A DNA stretch of 24,394 bases from JAISFI01 sp031553775 (GTDB taxonomy: Bacteria > Bacteroidota > Bacteroidia > Bacteroidales > Azobacteroidaceae), in assembly GCA_031553775.1 (NCBI GenBank), contig JAVBLA010000069.1:1-24394 (forward strand). Reading direction: 5' to 3'. The position numbers were made by a program, and so were the translations under genes. The number at the start of each line of letters is the position of its first letter. Position 1 is the first letter of the stretch. Below, piece by piece: positions 1-7,892 of the stretch. A model generated the notes under the pieces. The model was not told the origin of the DNA. It saw only the letters and a list, made by a program, of their open reading frames with translations, and ran no database searches.

Positions 1-24
1 AGGATTTTAAAATTACAAATAGGT

Positions 25-75
25 CAAGGCTATCGCCTTGGGATTATATCCTTTTTGTCTTGAAACAAAAAGGAT
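25..75. repeat. Pair of adjacent hairpins
   Basis: The first hairpin is CAAGGC (25-30), loop TATC, GCCTTG (35-40). The second is ATCCTTTTTGT (48-58), loop CTTGAA, ACAAAAAGGAT (65-75), a perfect 11-bp stem. Either could fold in RNA. The second has no trailing T run, so I do not call it a terminator. The 5' context lies outside the window, so a gene upstream of base 1 could use them. Confidence 0.6.
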
Positions 76-288
76 CAAAAAATTCAAGGCTGCGTTCCAT
101 TGGCTAAAAAATACTGCGTTGCGGCTAAACGAATCGAACTCGCACCTGCGGTGCTCAAACAGCGCTTCGTTTTTAACGCCTCCACTACGTATTTTTCTCC
201 ACACCACTGGCCCGAGGCCGGGGACGGGACCGCATCGGCAGATCGTTTAATCAATAAATATTTTAAGAAGTTTTATTATGAAGATAAC

Positions 289-407
289 CGTCATTGCGAG
301 CCAAAGCGAAGCAATCTACCGATAGTCATGAGATTGCTTCAGGCTTCGCCTTCGCAATGACGATCAATTAGCAGGAGATTGCTTCGTAGTTCCTCCTACC
401 AATGACG
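289..407. repeat. REP-like palindromic element plus partial second copy
   Basis: The left arm begins CGTCATTGCGAG at 289-300 and the right arm ends TTCGCAATGACG at 351-362. Inner arms GCAATCT (311-317) and AGATTGC (331-337) pair with each other, so the unit can fold as one long imperfect hairpin of 74 bases. From about 375 a half unit follows: GAGATTGCTTCG near 375-386 and CAATGACG at 400-407. Palindromes with CGTCATTGCGAG ends are widespread intergenic repeats in several phyla. That this one is mobile or copied elsewhere in this genome is inference. Confidence 0.75.
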
Positions 408-511
408 TATTTCTCGTCAGTATCGAATTATTCGATATTTTAATATAGTGGCTACTCGCAATAACGAAACTTCGCAAACAATATTACCCTACAAAATCCT
501 GCCAATTACAC

Positions 512-545
512 CCGGGCGAAGCCCGGTCAATCCCCCGTTGGGGGG
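512..545. repeat. Two GC-rich hairpins in tandem
   Basis: CCGGGC (512-517), loop GAA, GCCCGG (521-526) is directly followed by CCCCC (532-536), loop GTT, GGGGG (540-544). The core of the first is GCGAAGC (516-522), a sequence known to form an unusually stable mini-hairpin in single-stranded DNA. No T run follows, so terminator function is not supported. Confidence 0.6.
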
Positions 546-846
546 CAGGGGGGACAATACCTTGTTGTCAAAACGCTGTCTGAGGGAGAGAGCGCAGCGA
601 GCGAACGAGTTCGTTTTGACGAAGCGCCTTTTTTTGGTACCTTTTTTTGGCGCAGCAAAAAAAGATACAGAAAGTGTTTTTAATTCAAAATGTTTTTACA
701 CAAAAAAACATTTCAATCAGCCCCCAATATGAAACAAATAAAATAATACCCCCCCTTTAGAAAAACAAACCTGTAACCTTTTTTCTAACCCTGCGTCAAA
801 CATGACAAATATAAAACAAACAGATTGTTTAATTATAAAATGAATA

Positions 847-1269
847 ATGATTATGGATTTAGATGCTATTTTAGTTGTTGGTATCATTACATTAGGTATA
901 TACCGTTTATTTGAGTTGTATGTAAAAAAGAAAGAGCGGATAATGCTGATAGAAAAGCTTGGGAACGGGATAAATCCTTCTGATTCAAATATCAAATTGA
1001 ACCTGTCGGTTTCCAGATCGAGTACGAACTGGGCTTTAAAAATTTCTCTGCTTTTAATTGGAATTGGAATGGGGATCGTTGTCGCCTATTTCATTGAAAT
1101 CGGGTCTGGTGGTGGATACATAAATTATGAACGCGAATTTCAACATAAAATTGAAGTTGTTTATCTTGCCTGCGTCGCTATTTTCGGTGGAATCGGCTTA
1201 TTAGCCGCTTATTTTATTGAACGGAACGAAATAAGAAAAGAGAAAGAACTACCGAATAAAAAAGATTGA
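847..1269 (+). CDS. Small membrane protein, three predicted TM segments (DUF6249-like)
   Basis: A 140-residue protein with three hydrophobic segments: about residues 5-24 after the start, about 67-90 and about 103-124. Between the first two is a short basic cytoplasmic-type loop, and the C-terminus is highly charged (Lys/Glu-rich). Size and layout resemble the DUF6249 membrane proteins common in Bacteroidota, often found near ECF sigma genes, but I recognise it only by general shape. The start could be 847 or the in-frame ATG two codons later. GC is low: I count 19 of 60 in bases 901-960. The stop lies 36 bases before the bidirectional terminator shared with the opposing gene. No function can be assigned. 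Confidence 0.7.
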   Translation: MIMDLDAILVVGIITLGIYRLFELYVKKKERIMLIEKLGNGINPSDSNIKLNLSVSRSSTNWALKISLLLIGIGMGIVVAYFIEIGSGGGYINYEREFQHKIEVVYLACVAIFGGIGLLAAYFIERNEIRKEKELPNKKD

Positions 1270-1304
1270 CCGGAAACAATCAGAATTAAAAACGGAATTG
1301 CATC

Positions 1305-1339
1305 AAAAATAAGGGGTATCAAAAACCCCTTATTTTTTT
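1305..1339. terminator. Bidirectional intrinsic terminator between convergent genes
   Basis: AAAAATAAGGGGT (1305-1317), a 7-base loop, then ACCCCTTATTTTT (1325-1337) with more T to 1339. It is a 13-bp perfect stem with a T run on each strand, so it can end transcription from both the 847 gene and the opposing HD gene. The TAA stop of the minus-strand gene (1330-1332) lies inside one arm. Confidence 0.85.
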
Positions 1340-3360
1340 AATTCGGGGTAATCAATCCGCGTATGATACATCGTCCGTAACTTTTCGTTAAATACCGCCT
1401 TAATGGTTTCCACATCCTTGAATGTAAGCGGAGTATTACGTAACAAGCCATCGGCAATTTCCCCTTCCACTATTTTCTCAATCAGCTGATGAATAGATTC
1501 GTCGGTATATTCTTTCAAGCTATGAGAAGCCGCTTCTACCGAATCGGCCATCATCACGATAGCTGTTTCTTTGGAAAAAGGGTTCGGACCGGGATAAGTG
1601 AAAGCAGCTTCGTTAACCGGTTGATCAGGAAAAGCATTTTTGAAAGAATTATAAAAATAACGGGTTTTTCCGATGCCGTGATGTGTCCGGATAAAGCGGA
1701 TGATCTGCCAGGGAAGGTTATGTTTCAAGGCTATTTTTTCGCCATCGGTTACATGTTGGATGATAATCTTGGCACTTTCTTCGAAAGTCAGGCTCTGGTG
1801 AGGATTGAAACCCGACTGGTTTTCTGTAAAAAAGGTAGGATTCTTCATCTTCCCTATGTCGTGATATAAGGCGCCGGTACGGGTCAGTTGTACATTGGCT
1901 TCCACTTTAGCTGCGGCTGCTGTTGCAAGAATAGAGACCTGTAACGAATGCTGGAATGTTCCCGGACAGACTTCAGACAATTTCTTCAATATAGGATGAT
2001 TGATATTCGACAATTCTACCAGACTCACATTGGAAATATAGCCGAACACTTTCTCAATAAAATAAACGAATGTATAAGTAAACATCAGGAAAATAAAGTT
2101 AATCCCGAAAAACATGAACATTTTCCAGTTAAGTTTAGCGATGTTGCCTTCCTGGAAAAGCATCAGTCCCACATAAAAAAGCGCATACGACATCAGGATA
2201 AAAAACGAGCAACGGATCAACTGTGAACGCTCCGTCAGGTCTTTCAGGCTGAAAATAACCGTCATTCCACCGGCTATCTGCAGAATCATGAATTCAGAAG
2301 GAAAAGGCACCATCATTGCACACATCAGTATCATCGAAAGATGGGCAAACAAAGCCGTGCGGGTATCGAAGAAAATGCAGACCACAATGGGTACAATCAT
2401 ATAAGGAATGATATAAACATTGAAAAGTCCGTAATTAACCGCCGATTCCGTAAGCAAAGCGAAAAAGGTAATCATCGACAGGAGAAAGAAAACATCTTTT
2501 CTACGGGCATAGAATTTTTTACGAAAGAAGTAAAGGTACAGGAAAAAACAGGTAAAAAATCCGGCAACCAGGACGAAAATGCCAACCAGAATCCATCCCT
2601 GACGCTGGGAAGACCCCATCCGGTCTTGGGAAATCATTTTGAACGATTCCAGCTTCTTATAAGTTTTATGATCGATAATAATTCCCTGGTCCACAATCCT
2701 TTCTCCGGCCTGAACCATACCGGTAGCCAACGAAACCTGCTGTAGCATTTCTGTTTTGACTTTACTCGAGGTGGTTTCATCATATACCAGGTTTTCCTCG
2801 ATATAATTATTGATATCCAGAGAGGAGAGTACATCCAGGTTCAGGTTCGGGGGACAATGATCGATGATGTACGCATAAGCCGACTGTACTGTAAAAACCT
2901 GATCGACCGCCAATACATTGGCCTCTTTATTCACTACTTCTTTGAATGTTTGGTAATGGTTTTTCTGTAGAAACTCCCGGTCATCCCGGCTGATAATTCC
3001 CACCTCGAACACATGCTGGAGTTGCTGTTTCAGGTAATGCAGGTACGGCAGTCCGGCTTTGTCTTTCAAATTGGTTTTATAATCATTTTCCAATGCCGTG
3101 ATCTGCCCGTTCATCACATCTTTTTTCAATTGAAAATAAGGTTGGTAGTATTGCAGGATACTATCCTGTTCCCGCTTCACTTCTGCATCCGCCTTGTAAA
3201 TGGGAAAATCGAACGGAGCCGTCAACAATCCGTACTTCCAGGGTTTCCCTTCTGTGTACTGGTAACGGAATTTACCTTCCCGGGGAAAAAAGTAAGTCAC
3301 CAGTAAAGTAGCGATCAGGAAATAGATGGAAACAGATATTTCTTTTGATTTTACTGTCAT
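1330..3360 (-). CDS. PgpH-like 7TM-HD membrane phosphohydrolase (probable c-di-AMP phosphodiesterase)
   Basis: About 676 residues from the ATG at 3360. An upstream in-frame TTG at 3399 would add 13 residues, but the ATG gives a normal short cytoplasmic tail before the first membrane segment, so I prefer it. Layout: one N-terminal membrane segment (about 8-25), a large extracytoplasmic domain (about 26-250) of the 7TM-HDED type, a block of seven membrane segments (about 253-440), then a cytoplasmic HD domain. The HD residues are visible: His in GTFQHSLQ (471), the His-Asp pair in LYHDIGK (500-501), a THHG further on and a late Asp in MMADSVEA. PgpH enzymes degrade the second messenger c-di-AMP to pApA. 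Family assignment is strong; substrate is inferred from the family. The gene is divergent from gltX. Confidence 0.88.
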   Translation of the reverse strand: MTVKSKEISVSIYFLIATLLVTYFFPREGKFRYQYTEGKPWKYGLLTAPFDFPIYKADAEVKREQDSILQYYQPYFQLKKDVMNGQITALENDYKTNLKDKAGLPYLHYLKQQLQHVFEVGIISRDDREFLQKNHYQTFKEVVNKEANVLAVDQVFTVQSAYAYIIDHCPPNLNLDVLSSLDINNYIEENLVYDETTSSKVKTEMLQQVSLATGMVQAGERIVDQGIIIDHKTYKKLESFKMISQDRMGSSQRQGWILVGIFVLVAGFFTCFFLYLYFFRKKFYARRKDVFFLLSMITFFALLTESAVNYGLFNVYIIPYMIVPIVVCIFFDTRTALFAHLSMILMCAMMVPFPSEFMILQIAGGMTVIFSLKDLTERSQLIRCSFFILMSYALFYVGLMLFQEGNIAKLNWKMFMFFGINFIFLMFTYTFVYFIEKVFGYISNVSLVELSNINHPILKKLSEVCPGTFQHSLQVSILATAAAAKVEANVQLTRTGALYHDIGKMKNPTFFTENQSGFNPHQSLTFEESAKIIIQHVTDGEKIALKHNLPWQIIRFIRTHHGIGKTRYFYNSFKNAFPDQPVNEAAFTYPGPNPFSKETAIVMMADSVEAASHSLKEYTDESIHQLIEKIVEGEIADGLLRNTPLTFKDVETIKAVFNEKLRTMYHTRIDYPELKK

Positions 3361-3448
3361 CTTTGTATCTTTGATAGAATAAATCGCCGAAAAGTACAAA
3401 AAAAAGAAGAATAATCCTTACTTTTGCCAAAATTTTGTATTGCAAATC
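3361..3448. promoter_or_regulatory. Divergent promoter region between pgpH-like gene and gltX
   Basis: Eighty-eight AT-rich bases separate the two divergent start codons, so both promoters should lie here. On the plus strand TACTTTTG at 3419-3426 matches the Bacteroidota -7 consensus TAnnTTTG and lies 22 bases before the gltX ATG. I cannot find a convincing TTTG -33 element at the usual spacing, and no clear -7 box on the minus strand. Confidence 0.5.
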
Positions 3449-4960
3449 ATGTCAACCGGAAAAGTAAGAGTACGTTTTGCCCCCAGTCCAACGGGGCCTT
3501 TGCACATTGGAGGAGTTAGAACTGCCTTATATAATTACTTATTCGCAAAAAAATATCAGGGCGATTTTATCCTTCGCATAGAAGATACCGACTCCCAGCG
3601 TTTTGTACCCGGAGCGGAAGAATATATCGTGGAAACTTTCCGTTGGCTGAATATTCCTTTCGACGAAGGAGTGTATACAGGAGGGAAATATGGTCCTTAT
3701 AAGCAATCCGAAAGAAAAGAAATCTATAAAAAACATGTCGATGTATTGCTGGCTGACGAACGGGCATATATTGCTTTCGACAGCCCTGCCGAATTAGATG
3801 CCAAGAGGGCGGAGATTCCCAATTTCCAATACGATGCCTCCACGAGAATGCAGATGCGGAACAGCCTGACATTAGAAGCACAGGCCGTAAAGCAGTTAAT
3901 GGAAGAAAATTGTCCATACGTGGTGCGCATTAAAATCGAACCAAACGAAGATGTAACAGTCAACGATATTATCCGCGGCAAAGTAGTGATCAATTCTTCC
4001 GTACTCGACGACAAAGTGTTGTATAAATCGGCCGATCAACTGCCGACTTATCACCTCGCCAATATTGTAGACGACCACCTGATGGAGGTCACCCATGTGA
4101 TCCGCGGAGAAGAGTGGCTCCCTTCCGCTCCTTTACATGTGTTATTATACCGTGCATTCGGTTGGGATGCCCCACAATTCGCCCATTTACCGTTATTACT
4201 GAAACCGGATGGTAACGGAAAACTAAGCAAACGCGACGGCGACCGTTTAGGTTTTCCCGTTTTTCCATTGGAGTGGAAAGACCCGAATTCAGGAGAAACA
4301 TCATCCGGATACCGCGAAGCCGGTTATCTTCCGGAAGCTGTGATCAACTTTCTGGCACTTTTAGGATGGAATCCGGGCGACGACCGGGAAATCCTTTCCA
4401 TGGATGAAATGATTGCGGCATTCTCGCTGGAAAATTGCAGCAAAAGCGGAGCCAAATTCAATTACGACAAAGGAAAATGGTTCAACCACCAATACATACA
4501 AATTACCGGGAACGAACAATTAGCCGGTCTTTTTCAACCGGAGCTGGCAGCACATACTATCCAGGCCGACCCGGCCTATGTAGCTGAAGTGATCGGATTA
4601 GTGAAAGAGCGCGTCAGCTTCGTTAAAGAAATCTGGGAACAATCGTCGTTTTTCTTTGCAGCGCCTGATAATTACGACGAAAAAACCGTTCAGAAACGCT
4701 GGAAGGAAGATTCTGCCGGACAAATGATGGAACTGGCAGGAGTTATTGAATCGATCAACGATTTTTCTTCCCATACCATAGAAGAAATTGTGAAAGCCTG
4801 GATCGAAGAAAAACAATACCACCTCGGAAATATCATGAATGCTTTCCGTTTATGTGTTGTTGGAGCTTCCAAAGGACCGCATATGTTCGACATCGTTGCT
4901 TTACTGGGAAAAGTAGAAACAGTGGAAAGATTGAAAAAAGCCGTTCAAGTCTTAAAATAA
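3449..4960 (+). CDS. gltX: Glutamyl-tRNA synthetase
   Basis: This enzyme attaches glutamate to tRNA-Glu in the cytoplasm. The 503-residue length is normal for the family. The HIGH-type signature PTGPLHIGG lies near residues 14-22, with the class I Rossmann fold around it, and the KMSKS-type loop appears as KLSKRDGDRLG about residue 257. After that loop comes a short segment with FPLEWKDPNSGE that I regard as a lineage-specific insertion, and then the anticodon-binding C-terminal part. The ATG at 3449 is preferred over an in-frame TTG three codons upstream because the protein then starts right before the VRVRFAPSPTG strand. waaA follows after 7 bases, so the two are probably co-transcribed. 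Confidence 0.97.
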   Translation: MSTGKVRVRFAPSPTGPLHIGGVRTALYNYLFAKKYQGDFILRIEDTDSQRFVPGAEEYIVETFRWLNIPFDEGVYTGGKYGPYKQSERKEIYKKHVDVLLADERAYIAFDSPAELDAKRAEIPNFQYDASTRMQMRNSLTLEAQAVKQLMEENCPYVVRIKIEPNEDVTVNDIIRGKVVINSSVLDDKVLYKSADQLPTYHLANIVDDHLMEVTHVIRGEEWLPSAPLHVLLYRAFGWDAPQFAHLPLLLKPDGNGKLSKRDGDRLGFPVFPLEWKDPNSGETSSGYREAGYLPEAVINFLALLGWNPGDDREILSMDEMIAAFSLENCSKSGAKFNYDKGKWFNHQYIQITGNEQLAGLFQPELAAHTIQADPAYVAEVIGLVKERVSFVKEIWEQSSFFFAAPDNYDEKTVQKRWKEDSAGQMMELAGVIESINDFSSHTIEEIVKAWIEEKQYHLGNIMNAFRLCVVGASKGPHMFDIVALLGKVETVERLKKAVQVLK

Positions 4961-4967
4961 GCCGTTT

Positions 4968-6200
4968 ATGTATACATTTGCCATCGCGTTATACGCCTTT
5001 GCTGCCAGGTTGATCGCTCCATTTTATAAGAAAGCGGATCTGATGCTGAAAGGGCAAAAGGAAACCTTCGGAATCCTGGAACAAAATATACGGAAAGATG
5101 AAAAATACATCTGGTTCCATGCCGCTTCCTTAGGAGAATTCGAACAGGGCCGTCCGCTGATGGAACGTATCAAATCAGAATTCCCGGAATATAAAATCCT
5201 ATTGACTTTCTTCTCTCCTTCCGGATATGAGGTTCGGAAAAATTATGCCGGAGCCGATGTGATTTGTTATCTTCCTTTCGATATGCCGGGTAAAGTGAAG
5301 CGTTTTTTAGACTTGGCTAATCCCACTATCACGATCTTTATCAAGTATGAGTTCTGGATGAATTATCTGACTCAACTCAATGAAAAAGGAATCCCCACTT
5401 ATATCATCTCGGCGATTTTCCGCCCTGACCAGATTTTTTTCAAGTGGTATGCCAAACACTATAAACATGTACTGAATACTTTTGACAGGTTGTATGTGCA
5501 GGATCAGGCATCGGCCGATTTACTGGAGAAAAATAATGTTCCGAATGTCGTTACCTGCGGAGATACCCGTTTCGACCGGGTACTCGACATTTACAGACAA
5601 ACAAAGCAAATTCCTGTTTTGGAAGCTTTTATAAAAAAAGAAGAAGGAAAATATTTTACACTGGTGGCTGGTAGTTCCTGGCCGGCCGACGAAGATATTT
5701 TCATTTCTTACTTTAACCTGCATCCGGAAATGAAACTGATCATTGCCCCACACGAAATACATGAAGGTCACCTGAAAAGCATCACATCCCGTTTAGAACG
5801 GCCATTTATCCTCTTTTCAGATGCCAATGAAGAAAATGTAAAAGGAGTAGATTGTATCATTATGAATTGTTTCGGCTTGCTTTCTTCTACTTACCGCTAC
5901 GGACAAGTAGCTTATGTAGGTGGAGGATTCGGAGCAGGTATCCATAACGTGCTTGAAGCGGCAGTGTATGGCATTCCTGTGATTTTCGGCCCGAAATACA
6001 AAAAATTCAGGGAAGCTAAAGGCCTGATACAGGCAGGCGGTGGTTTTTCCATCCGTACCGCCGGAATGTTCAACGAAAAAATGGAATCTTTTACTACTTA
6101 TCCGGAAATACTGGATGCCGCCGGAAAAGACGCCGGAACATTTGTGCACACACATAAAGGTGCAACCGACTTTATTTTCAGGGAAATTTTTGAAAAATAA
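4968..6200 (+). CDS. waaA: 3-deoxy-D-manno-octulosonic acid (Kdo) transferase
   Basis: A GT30 glycosyltransferase that adds Kdo to the lipid A precursor on the cytoplasmic face of the inner membrane, an essential step of lipopolysaccharide core synthesis. Length 410 residues is typical. Visible marks: a hydrophobic N-terminal stretch (residues 2-20) likely serving as membrane anchor; HAASLGEFEQG at 51-61, in which Glu57 corresponds to the catalytic Glu of the family; YEFW near 122; and the C-terminal donor-binding region with GGGFGAGIHNVLEAA and FGPKYKKFREA. It starts 7 bases after gltX. No terminator is visible after it, so some read-through into the sigma gene 61 bases downstream is possible. 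Also known as kdtA. Confidence 0.95.
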   Translation: MYTFAIALYAFAARLIAPFYKKADLMLKGQKETFGILEQNIRKDEKYIWFHAASLGEFEQGRPLMERIKSEFPEYKILLTFFSPSGYEVRKNYAGADVICYLPFDMPGKVKRFLDLANPTITIFIKYEFWMNYLTQLNEKGIPTYIISAIFRPDQIFFKWYAKHYKHVLNTFDRLYVQDQASADLLEKNNVPNVVTCGDTRFDRVLDIYRQTKQIPVLEAFIKKEEGKYFTLVAGSSWPADEDIFISYFNLHPEMKLIIAPHEIHEGHLKSITSRLERPFILFSDANEENVKGVDCIIMNCFGLLSSTYRYGQVAYVGGGFGAGIHNVLEAAVYGIPVIFGPKYKKFREAKGLIQAGGGFSIRTAGMFNEKMESFTTYPEILDAAGKDAGTFVHTHKGATDFIFREIFEK

Positions 6201-6261
6201 CTCCTGCAAAATAAACCTCTCTTCCGGAAAACACATTCTTCTTGTTCTTTGTTAAAATAAT

Positions 6262-6810
6262 ATGTATCCTGAAACCGAATATTTGAAAAAAATTGCACAA
6301 GATGATTCCCAGGCCTTCGATGCCTTGTTCATGCTCTATTACCCGAAAGTAAAGAATTTTATTTCGGGGCTGATTAAAAATGAAGAAGACGCACGCGACC
6401 TGGCTCAGGATATATTTCTAAAAATATGGGATAACAGGGAGAAACTGGATCAAATCACATCGTTCAACGCCTACCTGTTCCAGATGGCCAAAAATAAAGT
6501 GTACGACCGGTACAAACAAAGCGTTTCTTATGAAAGCTATCTTTCCGTACATGACCGTTTACAAGTGGCTGCCGACGACCTGGAAGATAAAATTGCTGCC
6601 GACGACCTGAACCTTCTGATCGATATTCTTATCGAAAACATGCCTGACCAGCGAAAAAAAATTTTTAAGCTAAGCCGTAAGGAAGGCTTAACCAATAACG
6701 AAATCGCCTTACAACTAAACATCAGTAAACGTACGGTCGAAACACACATATCCAAGGCTTTATCAGACATTAGAAAACTGATCTCCATCTTATTGATTTT
6801 TTTCGCCTGA
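6262..6810 (+). CDS. ECF sigma factor of the PUL (partner of the FecR gene)
   Basis: A 182-residue sigma-70 factor of the extracytoplasmic-function class. Region 2 spans about 20-85 (YYPKVKNFISG, then the DARDLAQDIFLKIW core-binding helix) and region 4 about 125-175, with the helix-turn-helix LTNNEIALQLNISKRTVETHI. The hydrophobic C-terminal end LLIFFA is common in the Bacteroidota members of this class. It lies 67 bases before a FecR gene and the SusC/SusD genes, the standard order for a locus switched on by transporter signalling. Its own promoter is not obvious in the 61-base gap after waaA. A T7/A7 hairpin covers its stop codon. It is expected to be held at the inner membrane by the FecR product and released on glycan uptake. 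Confidence 0.93.
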   Translation: MYPETEYLKKIAQDDSQAFDALFMLYYPKVKNFISGLIKNEEDARDLAQDIFLKIWDNREKLDQITSFNAYLFQMAKNKVYDRYKQSVSYESYLSVHDRLQVAADDLEDKIAADDLNLLIDILIENMPDQRKKIFKLSRKEGLTNNEIALQLNISKRTVETHISKALSDIRKLISILLIFFA

Positions 6811-6817
6811 AAAAAAT
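6796..6817. other. T7/A7 hairpin covering the sigma factor stop codon
   Basis: ATTTTTTTC (6796-6804), loop GCCT, GAAAAAAAT (6809-6817): a perfect 9-bp stem with the TGA stop at 6808-6810 partly in the right arm. The U run precedes the loop rather than following the stem, so it is not a canonical terminator. It may only reflect the hydrophobic Phe-rich end of the protein, or may affect coupling between sigma and fecR translation. Confidence 0.4.
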
Positions 6818-6877
6818 TTCGTTTCAGACTACGTGTGCTTTTGTATTTCTCAGTCTTCATTATAAAGACAGTGAAAG

Positions 6878-7852
6878 ATGCAAAGAGAAACCATATATTC
6901 CATTATCCGTCAATACATCGGAAAAACACATGAAAACGATGTGCAGCAGGCTTTCCAGCGATGGCTGACTCATCCTCAGGATGCAGATGAAAAAGAACTT
7001 GCATTGTTGGAAATATGGAATCAGACTGCAGGAACAGCCGATCTCTCTACAATTGAAGATCTGGAACACCTCCACCGGCAAATCGGGCAACGCAAAAAAA
7101 GAAAAATTCGTCCGATTCTGTTCCTGAGGGTTGCTGCAATATTTATCCTGTTATTAGGGACATCTCTCCTTACCTATCATTGGATGGAATTTTCCCGTAA
7201 GGAAATCAACCTGACCGAATGTTTTGTAGACAACGGCGACCGCAGGCAAATCATTTTGCCGGACGGTAGTATCGTCTGGATCAATTCCGGTTCCTTACTG
7301 GTTTATCCGGAAAATTTCGACGGAAAAACAAGGTCGGTATTTTTGAACGGGGAAGCAAACTTCACCGTTACTCCTAATAAAGAAAAGCCATTCATTGTCA
7401 AAACCAATTATCTTGAAATTGAGGCATTGGGTACGGTATTCAATGTACAAGCTTATTCTGATTTTTCAAAAACCACAGCTACGCTGGAAGAAGGAAAGAT
7501 CAGGGTAGTCACACAAACGGAAAAGCCACAGACTTTTATTGTAGATCCCGACGAACAGGTGGTATTTGACCATCAAACATATGCGGCTACAAAAATAAAA
7601 GCAGACGCCCTGAGAATTGCCAGTTGGAAAGAAGGATATATGTTCTTCCAGAATGCATCACTGGATGAAATCGTTCATTCTGTTTCCAAAAAGTTCAATG
7701 TATTTATCCAGTTTGATCCTGTACAGTTCAAAGGGAGAAGCTTTACTGTTCGCTTAGCTCCTGATAAAACATTGGAACAAACTCTCCGGGTACTGGAGGA
7801 TGTCTGTAAATTTCATTATACCATCAAAGGAAATACGGTGTATATCCGTTGA
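6878..7852 (+). CDS. FecR-family anti-sigma factor
   Basis: A 324-residue inner-membrane regulator. Residues 1-78 form the cytoplasmic sigma-binding part, ending in a basic stretch (QRKKRKIR); a single membrane segment covers about 79-100; the periplasmic FecR domain covers about 115-215, with the signature ILPDGSIVWINSGS and GEANFTV followed by GTVFNV; and the C-terminal DUF4974-type domain covers about 255-324. Known members bind their sigma factor and receive the signal from the STN domain of a SusC/FecA-type transporter. The next gene is exactly such a SusC, 40 bases away. The 67-base gap after the sigma gene holds no terminator, so they are likely co-transcribed. Confidence 0.94.
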   Translation: MQRETIYSIIRQYIGKTHENDVQQAFQRWLTHPQDADEKELALLEIWNQTAGTADLSTIEDLEHLHRQIGQRKKRKIRPILFLRVAAIFILLLGTSLLTYHWMEFSRKEINLTECFVDNGDRRQIILPDGSIVWINSGSLLVYPENFDGKTRSVFLNGEANFTVTPNKEKPFIVKTNYLEIEALGTVFNVQAYSDFSKTTATLEEGKIRVVTQTEKPQTFIVDPDEQVVFDHQTYAATKIKADALRIASWKEGYMFFQNASLDEIVHSVSKKFNVFIQFDPVQFKGRSFTVRLAPDKTLEQTLRVLEDVCKFHYTIKGNTVYIR

Positions 7853-7892
7853 TTCTGATCATACTATTTTTTAACCATTTAATATCTATACA

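Larger units (their letters stand above)
1..846. repeat. Repeat-rich non-coding region with many palindromes
   Basis: I see no credible gene in these 846 bases; the open frames here lack any recognisable protein character. The stretch is instead a mosaic of short inverted repeats: CAAGGC/GCCTTG at 25-40, an 11-bp stem ATCCTTTTTGT/ACAAAAAGGAT at 48-75, a REP-like palindrome at 289-362 with a half copy after it, CCGGGC/GCCCGG at 512-526, CCCCC/GGGGG at 532-545, and GCGCC/GGCGC flanking two T runs and a GGTACC around 626-656. Layouts of this kind recur between genes in many Bacteroidales genomes, so I infer dispersed intergenic repeats. Only about 60 bases just before 847 look like an ordinary leader. 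Confidence 0.7.

Noticed and set aside
100..360. Possible tRNA or structured RNA in the palindromic region
   Set aside because: No cloverleaf with a T-loop GTTCGAATC and acceptor pairing could be found; the pairings are simple hairpins.
13..732. Several open frames of 60-95 codons in the first 750 bases
   Set aside because: They run through palindromes and REP-like repeats, and their products look like translated repeats rather than proteins.
6798..6804. T TTT TTC heptamer as a programmed frameshift site at the end of the sigma gene
   Set aside because: Neither alternative frame fuses to FecR: the frame that matches FecR meets a TAA at 6863-6865 before its start codon, and the other frame runs through FecR out of register.
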